The notes below the pieces were generated by a model. The model was given only the letters and a program-made list of their open reading frames with translations, was not told the DNA's origin and ran no database searches. Below are positions 1 to 7,587 of a stretch of DNA of 64,000 nt, in pieces. Numbering within the stretch: position 1 is the first letter of the stretch; each line of letters starts with the position of its first letter. The DNA comes from Amycolatopsis sp. cg9 (GTDB lineage: Bacteria > Actinomycetota > Actinomycetes > Mycobacteriales > Pseudonocardiaceae), in NCBI RefSeq assembly GCF_041346945.1, contig NZ_CP166850.1, positions 5,068,501-5,132,500 on the forward strand, given 5' to 3'. The position numbers were made by a program, and so were the translations under genes.

Positions 1-141
1 GTGCAGCGCCTGCTTCGCGACGGCCAGCGAGCCGCCCGCCGCGCCGGCCAGCTCCGGCGCGGTCGGTGCCCGGCCGTGATCGGCGAAAGCGTGGTAGACC
101 GCGAGGCGCACGTCCTCGTCCCAGCCGGTGTCGTCCCGCAC
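1..141 (-). CDS. Partial gene, N-terminal 47 codons, HTH-like (possibly MerB-like family)
   Basis: The frame starts with GTG at 141 and runs off the left edge of the window. The visible peptide begins VRDDTGWDEDVRLAVY and continues with a segment resembling the helical N-terminal domain of actinobacterial alkylmercury-lyase-like and winged-helix proteins (pattern RLAVYxxFADxGRAPT, then an ELA helix). It is divergent from metF; about 100 bp separate the two starts. Only the first 47 residues are available, so the family call is a guess from the N-terminal pattern. Confidence 0.4.
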   Translation of the reverse strand, partial: MRDDTGWDEDVRLAVYHAFADHGRAPTAPELAGAAGGSLAVAKQALH

Positions 142-247
142 CCGGTCAGCTTAGTCCGCCGTAGCGCCTCGAATGTGAGTCGAACCGCAGTCTCGCGACG
201 CGGACGGGGGCTCCCGCATGGCGGGCGCCGGCCCTTAACATGCAGGC

Positions 248-1132
248 ATGACGTCGGTGATCGAGCGGTTGCGCGGAGACGGGCCGAAGTTCTCCATCGA
301 GTTCTTCCCGCCCCGGGACGCGGCGGACGAGGCCGTCCTGTGGAAGGCGGTCCGGGAGCTCGAGCCGTACGACCCGGCCTACATGTCGATCACCTACGGC
401 GCGGGCGGTTCCAGCCGCGACGGCACGATCCGCAGCATCGCCCGCGTCGCCACCGAGACGACGCTGGTGCCGATGGCCCACCTGACCGCGGTCAACCACT
501 CCGTCGCCGAGCTGCGCAACGTCATCGGCTGGTACGCCTCGGTCGGCGTCCGCAACATCCTGGCGCTGCGCGGCGACCCGCCGGGCGACGTCTACGGCGA
601 GTGGATCCCGCACCCCGAGGGCCTGACCTACGCCGAGGAGCTGGTGCAGCTCGTCCGCGAGCTGGGTGACTTCTGCGTCGGCGTCTCGGCGTCGACCTAC
701 GGCCACCCCCGCTCTCCCGACCTCGACACCGACACCAAGTACCTGGTCCGCAAGCTGCGCGCGGGCGCGGACTTCGCGATCGCGCAGCTGTTCCACGACG
801 CGGAGGACTTCCTGCGGCTGCGCGACCGGGTGGCCGCGACCGGCTGCGACGTCCCGGTCCTGCCCGGCGTCATGCCGCTCACGACGATGCGGACGCTGCA
901 GACCACGATCAAGCTGTCCGGCGCCCCCGCGCCGCAGAAGCTGCTCGACCGGCTGGAACCGCTCGCCGACGACCCCAAGGCGTTCCGCGCGGCGGGCATC
1001 GACGTCATCACCGAGCTGTGCGAGAAGCTGATCGCGGAGGGCGTGCCGAACCTGCACTTCTACACGTTCAACCGCTCGAAGGCGACGCGCGAGGTGATCG
1101 CCCGCCTGGGGCTCGTCCCGGCCCGTGCTTAA
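248..1132 (+). CDS. metF: Methylenetetrahydrofolate reductase [NAD(P)H]
   Basis: 294 residues, the normal length for bacterial MetF. The enzyme reduces 5,10-methylene-THF to 5-methyl-THF with FAD and supplies the methyl group for methionine synthesis in the cytosol. Visible family features are the N-terminal SIEFFPPRD strand with the catalytic-type Glu, the YMSITYGAGG segment, LRGDPPGD near the middle and the C-terminal PNLHFYTFNRS. ATG at 248 is chosen because a TTAACAT box lies a few bases upstream, which fits a leaderless transcript. It stands alone and is followed by a small hairpin. Family identification is secure. Confidence 0.96.
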   Translation: MTSVIERLRGDGPKFSIEFFPPRDAADEAVLWKAVRELEPYDPAYMSITYGAGGSSRDGTIRSIARVATETTLVPMAHLTAVNHSVAELRNVIGWYASVGVRNILALRGDPPGDVYGEWIPHPEGLTYAEELVQLVRELGDFCVGVSASTYGHPRSPDLDTDTKYLVRKLRAGADFAIAQLFHDAEDFLRLRDRVAATGCDVPVLPGVMPLTTMRTLQTTIKLSGAPAPQKLLDRLEPLADDPKAFRAAGIDVITELCEKLIAEGVPNLHFYTFNRSKATREVIARLGLVPARA

Positions 1133-1144
1133 GTGCTGTGACAG

Positions 1145-1162
1145 CCGGGGCATTCGCCCCGG
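1145..1162 (+). terminator. Hairpin after metF
   Basis: CCGGGGC, loop ATTC, GCCCCGG: a 7-bp perfect G/C stem 12 bp after the metF stop. There is no U-tract, which is common in high-G+C actinobacteria. Termination is inferred from position only. Confidence 0.4.
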
Positions 1163-1240
1163 GCCGGGGGCCTCCGCCACCCGGACCCCCCGACCGAAGT
1201 CCGTACCACCGGGTCCAGGTGGCCCGGTAGCGTGCGGCGC

Positions 1241-2926
1241 ATGGCTTCCACTGCTTCAGACGTAAACGGCATCTGCGACCGCTACGTCGACGACTACGCG
1301 GCCGCGGACCCGGTCGCCGCGACCTCCCACGGCATCGCCGGCCACGACGACCGGCTGACCGACTACTCCGCCGACGGCTACGCCGAGCGCGCCGGACTGG
1401 CCGCGCGGGCGCACGCCGCCGTCGTCGCCGCGCAGCCGCGCGACGCCGCGGAACGGGCGGCGCAGGCCGTCTTCACCGAGCGCCTCGGCCTCGAGCTGGA
1501 GATCCACGAAGCCGGCCTCGACGTGGCGAGCCTGAACGTCATCTCCAGTCCCGTCCAGGAGCTGCGGATGGCGTTCGACCTGATGCCGCTGGAATCGGAG
1601 CAGGACTGGTCGGTCGTCGCGGCCCGCATCGGCGAGGTCCCGAAGGCGCTGGCGGGCGTCCGCGGCGGCCTCCTCGCGGGCGCCGACGCGGGCCACGTCG
1701 CGGCGCTGCGGCAGGTCTCGAAGGTGGCGGAGCAGTGCGAGACGTGGGCCGGGCTGAAGGACGCGAAGGGGTTCTTCGCCGAGCTCGTCGACGGCGCGTC
1801 TTCGCAGGGCGAAGCGCTGAAGAACGACCTCGCGCACGGCGCGCGCGCCGCCGAGGAGGCGTTCGCCGAGTTCGCCGGGTTCCTGCGCGCCGAGCTGGCG
1901 CCGAAGGCCCCGGTCAAGGACGCCGTCGGCGAAGACGCCTACCGCCTGTGGTCGCGGTACTTCGTCGGCGCCGCGCTCGACCTGCGCGAGGCCTACGACT
2001 GGGGCTGGGCCGAGTTTTCCCGCCTCGAAGCGGAAATGCGCGCGGTCGCGAACCGCGTCAAGGCCGGCGCGACCCCGAAGGAAGCCGCGGCGGTCCTGGA
2101 CGCCGACCCGCGCTACCGCGTCCGGGGCCGCGCCGAGTTCGAGGCCTGGATGCAGCGCCTGTCCGACGGCGCCCTGGAATCGTTGCGCGGCAAGCACTTC
2201 GAGATCTCCGACCGCGTGATGGCCCTGGAGTGCAAGATCGCACCGCCCGGCGGCGGCGTCGGCGCGTACTACACCGGCCCGAGCGAGGACTTCGGCCGCC
2301 CGGGCCGCATGTGGTGGTCCCTGCCCGCCGGTCGTGACGAGTTCAGCACGTGGCGCGAGACGAGCACCGTCTACCACGAGGGCGCGCCGGGCCACCACCT
2401 CCAGATCGCGACGGCGGTGGACCAGTCGGCGTCGCTGAACAAGTACCAGCGCCTGATGGCGTTCACGTCGGGCCACGCGGAGGGCTGGGCCCTGTACGCG
2501 GAGCGCCTGATGGAGGAACTGGGCTACCTCTCGGACGACGGCGACCTGCTGGGCATGCTGTCGGAGCAGCTGTTCCGCGCCGCCCGCGTGATCGTCGACC
2601 TCGGCATGCACCTGGAGCTGACGATCCCGGCGGGCACCGGCTTCCACGAGGGCGAGCGCTGGACGCCGGAGCTCGGCCTCGAGTTCATGCTGACCCGCAC
2701 GATCACCGACGAAGCCCACCTCCGCGACGAGATCGACCGCTACCTGGGCTGGCCCGGCCAGGCCCCGGCGTACAAGATCGGCGAGCGCCTCTGGCTGACG
2801 GCCCGCGCGGAGGCCCAGGCGCGCGCGGGCGCGGCGTTCGACATCAAGCGGTTCCACGCGGAGGCGCTGAAGATGGGCGGGATGGGGCTGGACACGCTGC
2901 GGGAGCAGCTGGCGAAGCTGGACTGA
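1241..2926 (+). CDS. DUF885 domain-containing protein (putative metallopeptidase-like)
   Basis: 561 residues from ATG 1241, typical for the DUF885 family. The C-terminal half carries the family signature YHEGAPGHHLQ followed by a GHAEGWALYAERL helix, a HE...HH...E arrangement like a zinc peptidase site; activity is not established for most members. A GTG at 1232 would add three residues. ATG 1241 is preferred because the gene looks leaderless. No signal peptide is visible, so it is probably cytoplasmic. It is monocistronic and followed by a strong terminator. Confidence 0.85.
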   Translation: MASTASDVNGICDRYVDDYAAADPVAATSHGIAGHDDRLTDYSADGYAERAGLAARAHAAVVAAQPRDAAERAAQAVFTERLGLELEIHEAGLDVASLNVISSPVQELRMAFDLMPLESEQDWSVVAARIGEVPKALAGVRGGLLAGADAGHVAALRQVSKVAEQCETWAGLKDAKGFFAELVDGASSQGEALKNDLAHGARAAEEAFAEFAGFLRAELAPKAPVKDAVGEDAYRLWSRYFVGAALDLREAYDWGWAEFSRLEAEMRAVANRVKAGATPKEAAAVLDADPRYRVRGRAEFEAWMQRLSDGALESLRGKHFEISDRVMALECKIAPPGGGVGAYYTGPSEDFGRPGRMWWSLPAGRDEFSTWRETSTVYHEGAPGHHLQIATAVDQSASLNKYQRLMAFTSGHAEGWALYAERLMEELGYLSDDGDLLGMLSEQLFRAARVIVDLGMHLELTIPAGTGFHEGERWTPELGLEFMLTRTITDEAHLRDEIDRYLGWPGQAPAYKIGERLWLTARAEAQARAGAAFDIKRFHAEALKMGGMGLDTLREQLAKLD

Positions 2927-2936
2927 GCACTCGCGG

Positions 2937-2975
2937 GCGGGGTCACCGGAAAACCGGTGGCCCCGCTTCGCTTTT
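2937..2975 (+). terminator. Strong intrinsic-type terminator
   Basis: A 13-bp stem (GCGGGGTCACCGG / CCGGTGGCCCCGC, one G-U pair) with an AAAA loop, followed by a T-rich run (TTCGCTTTT). It lies directly after the DUF885 gene and isolates it from the EamA leader region. Confidence 0.8.
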
Positions 2976-2993
2976 CCCGGCTAGGTTCCCCTC

Positions 2994-3035
2994 GTGCACC
3001 GGATCTTCCTCGTCACCCCACCGCCCCGCGCCTGA
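2994..3035 (+). CDS. Putative leader peptide (13 aa) upstream of EamA exporter
   Basis: GTG at 2994 opens a 13-codon frame reading VHRIFLVTPPPRA and stopping at 3035. A TAGGTT box ends seven bases before the start, so the transcript is probably leaderless. The peptide ends with three consecutive proline codons and its TGA lies in the loop of a 10-bp hairpin, the geometry expected for ribosome-mediated attenuation. It is too short for homology; the call rests on position and RNA structure. Confidence 0.5.
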   Translation: MHRIFLVTPPPRA

Positions 3036-3133
3036 GCGGGGTGGTTCCTCGCCGCGTGGCCTGAGCGCCCGCGGCTGCTTCGTCTTGCGCACCGCCCCGC
3101 GTCGTCGATCTTCCTTTTCCTTCGACGCAGGAG
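3019..3133 (+). promoter_or_regulatory. Putative attenuator with mutually exclusive hairpins
   Basis: The 12-mer CACCGCCCCGCG occurs at 3019-3030 and again at 3090-3101. The segment GCGGGGTGGT at 3036-3045 can pair over 10 bp (one G-U) with either copy. The first pairing places the leader-peptide stop in the loop; the second needs the ribosome to cover the first copy. A further hairpin (CGTCGA 3103-3108 with TCGACG 3122-3127) abuts the CAGGAG ribosome-binding site at 3128-3133. Structures were found by eye and not folded. Confidence 0.5.
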
Positions 3134-3143
3134 CGTTCCTTTG

Positions 3144-4010
3144 GTGTCTCTGCCCACGCGCGCCCGTTCTTCGGCCGCGCTCGTCCTCGCCGGTGTCCTC
3201 TGGGGCACCGGCGGCCTGGCCGGTTCGCTGCTCGGCGAACTCGCCGGCCTCCACCCGCTCGCCGTCGCGGCCTACCGGTTGCTCGTCGGCGGCGGGGTCG
3301 CCACCCTGTTCGTCCTCGTGCGGGGCGGCACCTTCCCGCGCACGGCCGAAGCGGCCAGGCGCGTCCTGGTCGTCGGCGGGCTGTTCGCGCTGTTCCAGGC
3401 GAGCTACTTCGCCGCCGTCGCGCTCAGCTCGGTCAGCATCGCGACGATGACAACGATCGGCGCCGCGCCCGTCGTGGTCACCCTCGCCGGCACGCGGAAA
3501 CCCCGTGGCTGGACGCTCGTGTCGGTGGCGGGCACGCTCGCCGGCCTGGTGCTGCTCCGCTGGTCACCGGACGCCGTGGCCACCCTCGGCGGTCTGGGCT
3601 TCGCGCTGCTGGCCGCGGCGGGCTTCGCGGCGTTGACGCTGCTCACCGCGAAGCCGGTCGAGGGCCTGGAGCCGCTGCCCACGACGGCGTTCGGCTGCCT
3701 GACCGGCGGGCTGCTCCTCACCCCGCCGGCGAGCTGGACCGGCATGGCGCTGCCGCTGCACGCCGACGTCCTGCTGGTGGCCTGCTACCTCGGCGCCGTC
3801 CCGACCGCGCTCGCCTACGCCGCGTACCTGCGCGGCCTGGCCGACGCGCACCCGGTGCTGGGCGCGCTGTCGGCGGTGCTCGAGCCGCTGACCGCGGCCG
3901 TGCTGGCCGCGGTGCTGCTCGGGGAGCGGCTGAGCGCTACGGCGTGGTGCGGCGCGGCCGTGCTGGTCGCGGCGCTGGTGGTCGGCTACTGGCGGCCCGA
4001 ACCGCGGTGA
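3144..4010 (+). CDS. EamA/DMT-superfamily transporter
   Basis: 288 residues with about ten hydrophobic segments arranged as two EamA repeats, the usual size for drug/metabolite transporters of this family (RhaT/YddG-like). The first repeat begins LAGVLWGTGGLAG. Substrate is unknown; relatives export amino acids, nucleosides or drugs across the inner membrane. Start GTG 3144 follows an AGGAG site by ten bases; TTG 3141 is the alternative. The long structured leader suggests induction by translational stress or by an amino acid. Confidence 0.85.
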   Translation: MSLPTRARSSAALVLAGVLWGTGGLAGSLLGELAGLHPLAVAAYRLLVGGGVATLFVLVRGGTFPRTAEAARRVLVVGGLFALFQASYFAAVALSSVSIATMTTIGAAPVVVTLAGTRKPRGWTLVSVAGTLAGLVLLRWSPDAVATLGGLGFALLAAAGFAALTLLTAKPVEGLEPLPTTAFGCLTGGLLLTPPASWTGMALPLHADVLLVACYLGAVPTALAYAAYLRGLADAHPVLGALSAVLEPLTAAVLAAVLLGERLSATAWCGAAVLVAALVVGYWRPEPR

Positions 4011-4017
4011 ACCTCCG

Positions 4018-4051
4018 GCGCTGCCCCTCAGCGATCCTCGAGGGGCAGCGC
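4018..4051. terminator. Bidirectional terminator between convergent genes
   Basis: A perfect 12-bp stem (GCGCTGCCCCTC / GAGGGGCAGCGC) with a 10-nt loop, placed between the end of the EamA gene and the last codons of the GNAT gene on the other strand. It can serve both transcripts. Confidence 0.7.
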
Positions 4052-4600
4052 CCGCCCGAGGATCGCGAACGGCCGGGGGTCGCCGGCGAAGTGGTAGTCG
4101 CGCAGGACGTCGACGAAGCCGGTGCGGCGGTAGAGCTTCCACGCCCGGCTGGTGCCCTCGGGCGTGGAAAGCAGCACGTTCGCGCTCGGCACGCCGTCGA
4201 GGAGGCCGCGCAGCAGGTCCTCGCCGATCTGGTGCCCCTGGTTCTCCGGCTTGACGTGGATCTCGGTCAGCTCGAAGTAGTCGGCCAGCCAGCGGTCGGC
4301 CTCGGCGGGCCCGGACCGGCGGCTCAGGCCGTGGCGCACCTGCTCGTGCCACCACTGCCCGGCCCGGCCGCGGTAGCCGTAGGCCAGCCCGAGCAGGACG
4401 TCGTCGGCGTCGAACGCGGCCATGCAGCGCCAGCCCTCGCGCAGCGCGTGGGTGAGCCACATCGGCGCCCGCTGCTCGGCGGTGCCGGCCGGGTACCGCA
4501 TCGCCCGCACGTAGATGTCGAGCGCCTCGGGCAGGCGCGCGCGGAACTCGTCCGTCGAGAGCTGGACGTAACGGGAGCAGCCGGCGGGCATCGCGGTCAC
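4028..4600 (-). CDS. GNAT family N-acetyltransferase
   Basis: 190 residues. The C-terminal half has a GNAT core: an LTEIHVKPENQG strand/loop with a QGHQIGEDLL acetyl-CoA-binding turn, then KLYRRTGF near the end, typical of small-molecule acetyltransferases. Start GTG 4600 is chosen because it overlaps the stop of the upstream YbaK-like gene as GTGA, implying translational coupling. The acceptor substrate cannot be told. The gene ends inside the bidirectional terminator. Confidence 0.85.
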   Translation of the reverse strand: MTAMPAGCSRYVQLSTDEFRARLPEALDIYVRAMRYPAGTAEQRAPMWLTHALREGWRCMAAFDADDVLLGLAYGYRGRAGQWWHEQVRHGLSRRSGPAEADRWLADYFELTEIHVKPENQGHQIGEDLLRGLLDGVPSANVLLSTPEGTSRAWKLYRRTGFVDVLRDYHFAGDPRPFAILGRALPLEDR

Positions 4601-5109
4601 AGCGGTCCATCTTCCTCCGCGCCGCTGAGCGCGCCGGGGGTGCCCCCGGTCAACGCCACGAGGTCCGCGAACGTGGTCGGGTAGACGGTCTTGGGGTGCC
4701 CGGCGGCGGCCCACACGACGTCGTGGGCCCGCAGCGCGGTGTCCACCAGCGTCGGCAGCGGCCGCGGGTGCCCGACCGGAGCGACGCCGCCGATCGGCTG
4801 CCCGGTGTGCGCCCGCACGAAATCGGCGTCGGCCTTGCCGATTTCGCCGCCGGCCAGCCGCGCGAGCGTCGCCGGGTCCGCGCGGTGGGCGCCGGAGGTC
4901 AGGGCGAGGAGCGCGGTTTTGTTGGACCCCAGGCGGAAGATGAGGCTGTTGGCGATGGCGCCGACGGGAACGCCGAGCGCTTCGGCCGCCTGGGCGGCGG
5001 TCCGCACCTCGGCGGCCAGGACGCGGATGCCTTCGGCGGCGCCGTGCTGCCCGGCTTCGGCCAGCGCGGCCGCCACCTTGGCGACGGCGGGGTGGTCCAG
5101 CGAACTCAT
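4597..5109 (-). CDS. YbaK/EbsC family aminoacyl-tRNA deacylase-like protein
   Basis: 170 residues, the size of free-standing editing domains related to YbaK and ProX. These proteins hydrolyse mischarged tRNAs (Cys-tRNAPro, Ala-tRNAPro). Visible family features are an early ANSLIFR strand, LLALTSGAHRAD, the IGGVAPVGH loop and a C-terminal YPTTFADL. It is first in a two-gene operon with the GNAT gene and divergent from the SOS-boxed HEPN gene. The exact tRNA substrate is inferred only from the family. Confidence 0.88.
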   Translation of the reverse strand: MSSLDHPAVAKVAAALAEAGQHGAAEGIRVLAAEVRTAAQAAEALGVPVGAIANSLIFRLGSNKTALLALTSGAHRADPATLARLAGGEIGKADADFVRAHTGQPIGGVAPVGHPRPLPTLVDTALRAHDVVWAAAGHPKTVYPTTFADLVALTGGTPGALSGAEEDGPL

Positions 5110-5203
5110 GGGCCTATGAGATCACGCCGCCGACCTGGTGTCCCGGGGGATTCCACCCCCGGGGTTGAGCGGATGCCCGGTCCGGGGTTACTCTGGAAAT
5201 TGT

Positions 5204-5219
5204 TCGAACAGACGTTCGA
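5204..5219 (+). promoter_or_regulatory. LexA/SOS box upstream of the HEPN gene
   Basis: TCGAAC-AGAC-GTTCGA: both half-sites match the actinobacterial LexA consensus TCGAAC(N4)GTTCGA exactly. It lies 104 bp before the ATG of the HEPN gene and 95 bp before the divergent YbaK-like gene, so either could be controlled. The plus-strand gene is the more likely target. Confidence 0.8.
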
Positions 5220-5323
5220 CATCTGGTGAGCGCGCACCGGTCAGGTGCCCGGCTCCGGGACGGGGGAAGCGTCTCGGCGCCGGGCCCCCGATCGAGCTCA
5301 CGCCGCGCAGGAGGAGGGTCGCC

Positions 5324-6772
5324 ATGTCCGTCAAGGTCGTGTCCCCCACGGACCAGGGGCAGCCCCAGCTGCCGATGTCACTGCGCCCCCCGGTAACCCC
5401 GGCGGCGCCCGGCACCCACCACGGCCGCCCCCGCCGCCCCCGCCCGAGCCCGCCGCCCTCGGCCGCGGAGCTGGGACAGCCCGAGCTCCCGATGTCGCCG
5501 AACCCGTCAGTGCCGATTCCTGCGGAACAGCCCACCGCCGCTCCGGAGCCGACGCTGGAGCCGTCCGCCACGGCCGGGACCTCGGCGGTGGCCGATGGGG
5601 AGCCCACGCAGCCGGAGTTGCCGATGCCGGTGCGCTCGCCCGCCCCGGCCCCCGCGGACTTGCCGGGGGTTGCTCCGGCGCTTGCGGAGTTGCCGGCGCC
5701 CGGCGCGGAGCCTCGGTCGCCGATGCCGGTGGGCTCGCCCGCCCCGATCTCCGCGGACTTGCCGGGGGTTGCTCCGGCGCTTGCGGAGTTGCCGGCGCCC
5801 GGCGCGGAGCCTCGGTCGCCGATGCCGGTGGGCTCGCCCGCCCCGATCTCCGCGGACTCGCCGGGGGCCGCCTCGCCGCTTGCGGAGTTGCCGCTGCCCG
5901 GCGCGGAGCCTCGGTCGCCGATGCCGGTGCGCCCGCCCGCCCCGGCCCGCGCGGACTTGCCGGGGGCCGCCTCGCCGCTTGCGGAGTTGCCGGCGCCTGG
6001 CCCGGAGCCTCGGTCGCCGATGCCGGTGCGCCCGCCCGCCCCGGCCCCCGCGGACTTGCCGGGGGCCGCCTCGCCGCTTGCGGAGTTGCCGCTGCCCGGC
6101 GCGGAGCCTCGGTCGCCGATGCCGGTGCGCTCGCCCGCCCCGGCCCGCGCGGACTTGCCGGGGGTTGCTCCGGCGCTTGCGGAGTTGCCGGTGCCTGGCC
6201 CGGAGCCTCGGTCGCCGATGCCCACGCGCCCACCTGCGGGTTCGTCGGTGGAGCCCGCACAGCCCGCCCCGATCTCCGCCGACGCGCCGATGCCCGCCGC
6301 CGCGGCTCCGCAGCCCGTGCCGCTGAGCCCGCCCGGCTCCGATCAGTCCCAGTTGCCCATGTCGCTCCGCCCGCCCGCCCCGCCCGCCGCGGCCGCGTTG
6401 CTGGCTCAGGCTCGGCGGGGGCTGGCCGAGGCCGAGCGGGAAACCACCGCCGCCGAGCGGTTCATCGGGGCTTACCTCGCCGCTCTGCGGGGGGCCGCTG
6501 CCGTGCTCGAGGCTCGGGGGCGGCCGCATCGGGGGCGGGCCCGGCCGGCCAGCAGCTGGGTGCTGCTCGACTCCGTCGCGCCCGAGTTGCGTGAGTGGTC
6601 CGCCTTCTTCGCGGGCAACTCCGCCACGCGCGCCGCCGCGCAGGCCGGGATCACCGGGAAGGTCACCGGGGAGTCGGCCGCGCAGCTGGTGCGCGTCGCC
6701 GGGTTGTTCCTGGAGCTCGTGCGCCGGCTCGTGCACGGCCTGCCGATCGGCGGGGCAGCCCATGTCGCGTGA
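5324..6772 (+). CDS. Proline-rich tandem-repeat protein with C-terminal SAV_6107-like HEPN domain
   Basis: 482 residues, ATG 5324 after a GAGGAGGG site. Residues 1-99 are Pro/Ala-rich with recurrent QPxLPMS motifs. Residues 100-297 are six 33-residue tandem repeats of the type PMPVRSPAPAPADLPG...AELPAPGAEPRS. The last 125 residues form a helical domain (LLAQARRGLAEAE..., WVLLDSVAPELREWSAFFA...) that matches the SAV_6107-type HEPN family of actinobacteria, usually found without such an N-terminus. HEPN domains are often RNases or nucleotide-binding modules; no clear RxxxxH motif is seen here. The upstream LexA box implies DNA-damage induction. Its 3' end overlaps the next gene. Confidence 0.8.
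   Translation: MSVKVVSPTDQGQPQLPMSLRPPVTPAAPGTHHGRPRRPRPSPPPSAAELGQPELPMSPNPSVPIPAEQPTAAPEPTLEPSATAGTSAVADGEPTQPELPMPVRSPAPAPADLPGVAPALAELPAPGAEPRSPMPVGSPAPISADLPGVAPALAELPAPGAEPRSPMPVGSPAPISADSPGAASPLAELPLPGAEPRSPMPVRPPAPARADLPGAASPLAELPAPGPEPRSPMPVRPPAPAPADLPGAASPLAELPLPGAEPRSPMPVRSPAPARADLPGVAPALAELPVPGPEPRSPMPTRPPAGSSVEPAQPAPISADAPMPAAAAPQPVPLSPPGSDQSQLPMSLRPPAPPAAAALLAQARRGLAEAERETTAAERFIGAYLAALRGAAAVLEARGRPHRGRARPASSWVLLDSVAPELREWSAFFAGNSATRAAAQAGITGKVTGESAAQLVRVAGLFLELVRRLVHGLPIGGAAHVA
5621..6214 (+). repeat. Six in-frame 99-bp tandem repeats
   Basis: Six units of 99 bp (33 codons) in head-to-tail array, plus a degenerate seventh beginning at 6215. Units differ mainly at V/P-rich positions (ISAD versus PAD/RAD; APALAEL versus ASPLAEL), so variants are shuffled, which suggests unequal exchange between units. 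Each keeps the reading frame of the HEPN protein. Confidence 0.9.
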
Positions 6773-7529
6773 GCACGGCCCGGTCGACCACGGGCGGCTG
6801 CTCACGGCGTTGGGGATCGAAGGCCGGGTGCTGGCCGAGGCCGTGCACGCCGCTCCGCTCGAAGCGCCGGTGCCCGCCTGCCCTGGCTGGTCGCTCGGCG
6901 AGGTGGCGCGGCACGTCGGGAGCCTCTACCGGATGGTCCGGCGCCGGCTCGCGGAAGGCCGCAGCCCCGAAGACTGGCAGCGCGACCCCGAACCGGGCCA
7001 GCCGCTCCACGAGTTCCTCGAGACGGGCCTGACCGAGCTGCTCGACGAACTCGCCGCCCACGACCCGGAGGAGCGCGCCGACACCTGGTGGCCGGCGGAC
7101 CCGACCTACGGGTTCTGGCGGCGCCGGATGCTGCACGAGACGCTGATCCACCGCGTCGACGTCGAACAGGCGGCGGGCGCCGGCCCGCGCGGCGTGCCCG
7201 ACGACCTCGCGATCGACGGCGTCGACGAGGCGCTCACCCTGTGGTTCGGCCAGAAGCTGCCGATGCTCGGCCTGACCGGCACGAAAGCGGGTTCGGTCGG
7301 CGTGCGCGCCGGCGCGCACAGCTGGATCGCGCGCGCCGGACCCGAAAGCACCGAAGCCTGGCGCTGTTCGGCCGAGGAGGCCGAGGCCGCGGACGACGTC
7401 GTCACGGCCAAGCCCGCGCAGGTCTACCTGTGGCTCTGGGGCCGCGCGTCCCTGACCTCGGTGACCGTGCGGGGCGTGCACGACCAGGCGGCCCAGCTCT
7501 GGGCGCTGCTGCGGCTCGCGACCCGATGA
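6762..7529 (+). CDS. Maleylpyruvate isomerase family mycothiol-dependent enzyme
   Basis: 255 residues. The N-terminal DinB-like helical bundle shows VPACPGWSLGEVARHVGSLYRMV, the typical first metal-binding His segment, and LHETLIHRVDVEQA carries the second His pair. The C-terminal part matches the MDMPI C-terminal domain. Family members use mycothiol as cofactor, but the true substrate of most is unknown. ATG 6762 overlaps the end of the HEPN gene by 11 bp, so the two are probably co-transcribed and this gene may also be SOS-responsive. Confidence 0.9.
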   Translation: MSREHGPVDHGRLLTALGIEGRVLAEAVHAAPLEAPVPACPGWSLGEVARHVGSLYRMVRRRLAEGRSPEDWQRDPEPGQPLHEFLETGLTELLDELAAHDPEERADTWWPADPTYGFWRRRMLHETLIHRVDVEQAAGAGPRGVPDDLAIDGVDEALTLWFGQKLPMLGLTGTKAGSVGVRAGAHSWIARAGPESTEAWRCSAEEAEAADDVVTAKPAQVYLWLWGRASLTSVTVRGVHDQAAQLWALLRLATR

Positions 7530-7587
7530 ACCGGCCGGTGGGGAAGCCGAACCGGAACTGTCGGGGGTGGCGGTTAGCCTGCCTCGC

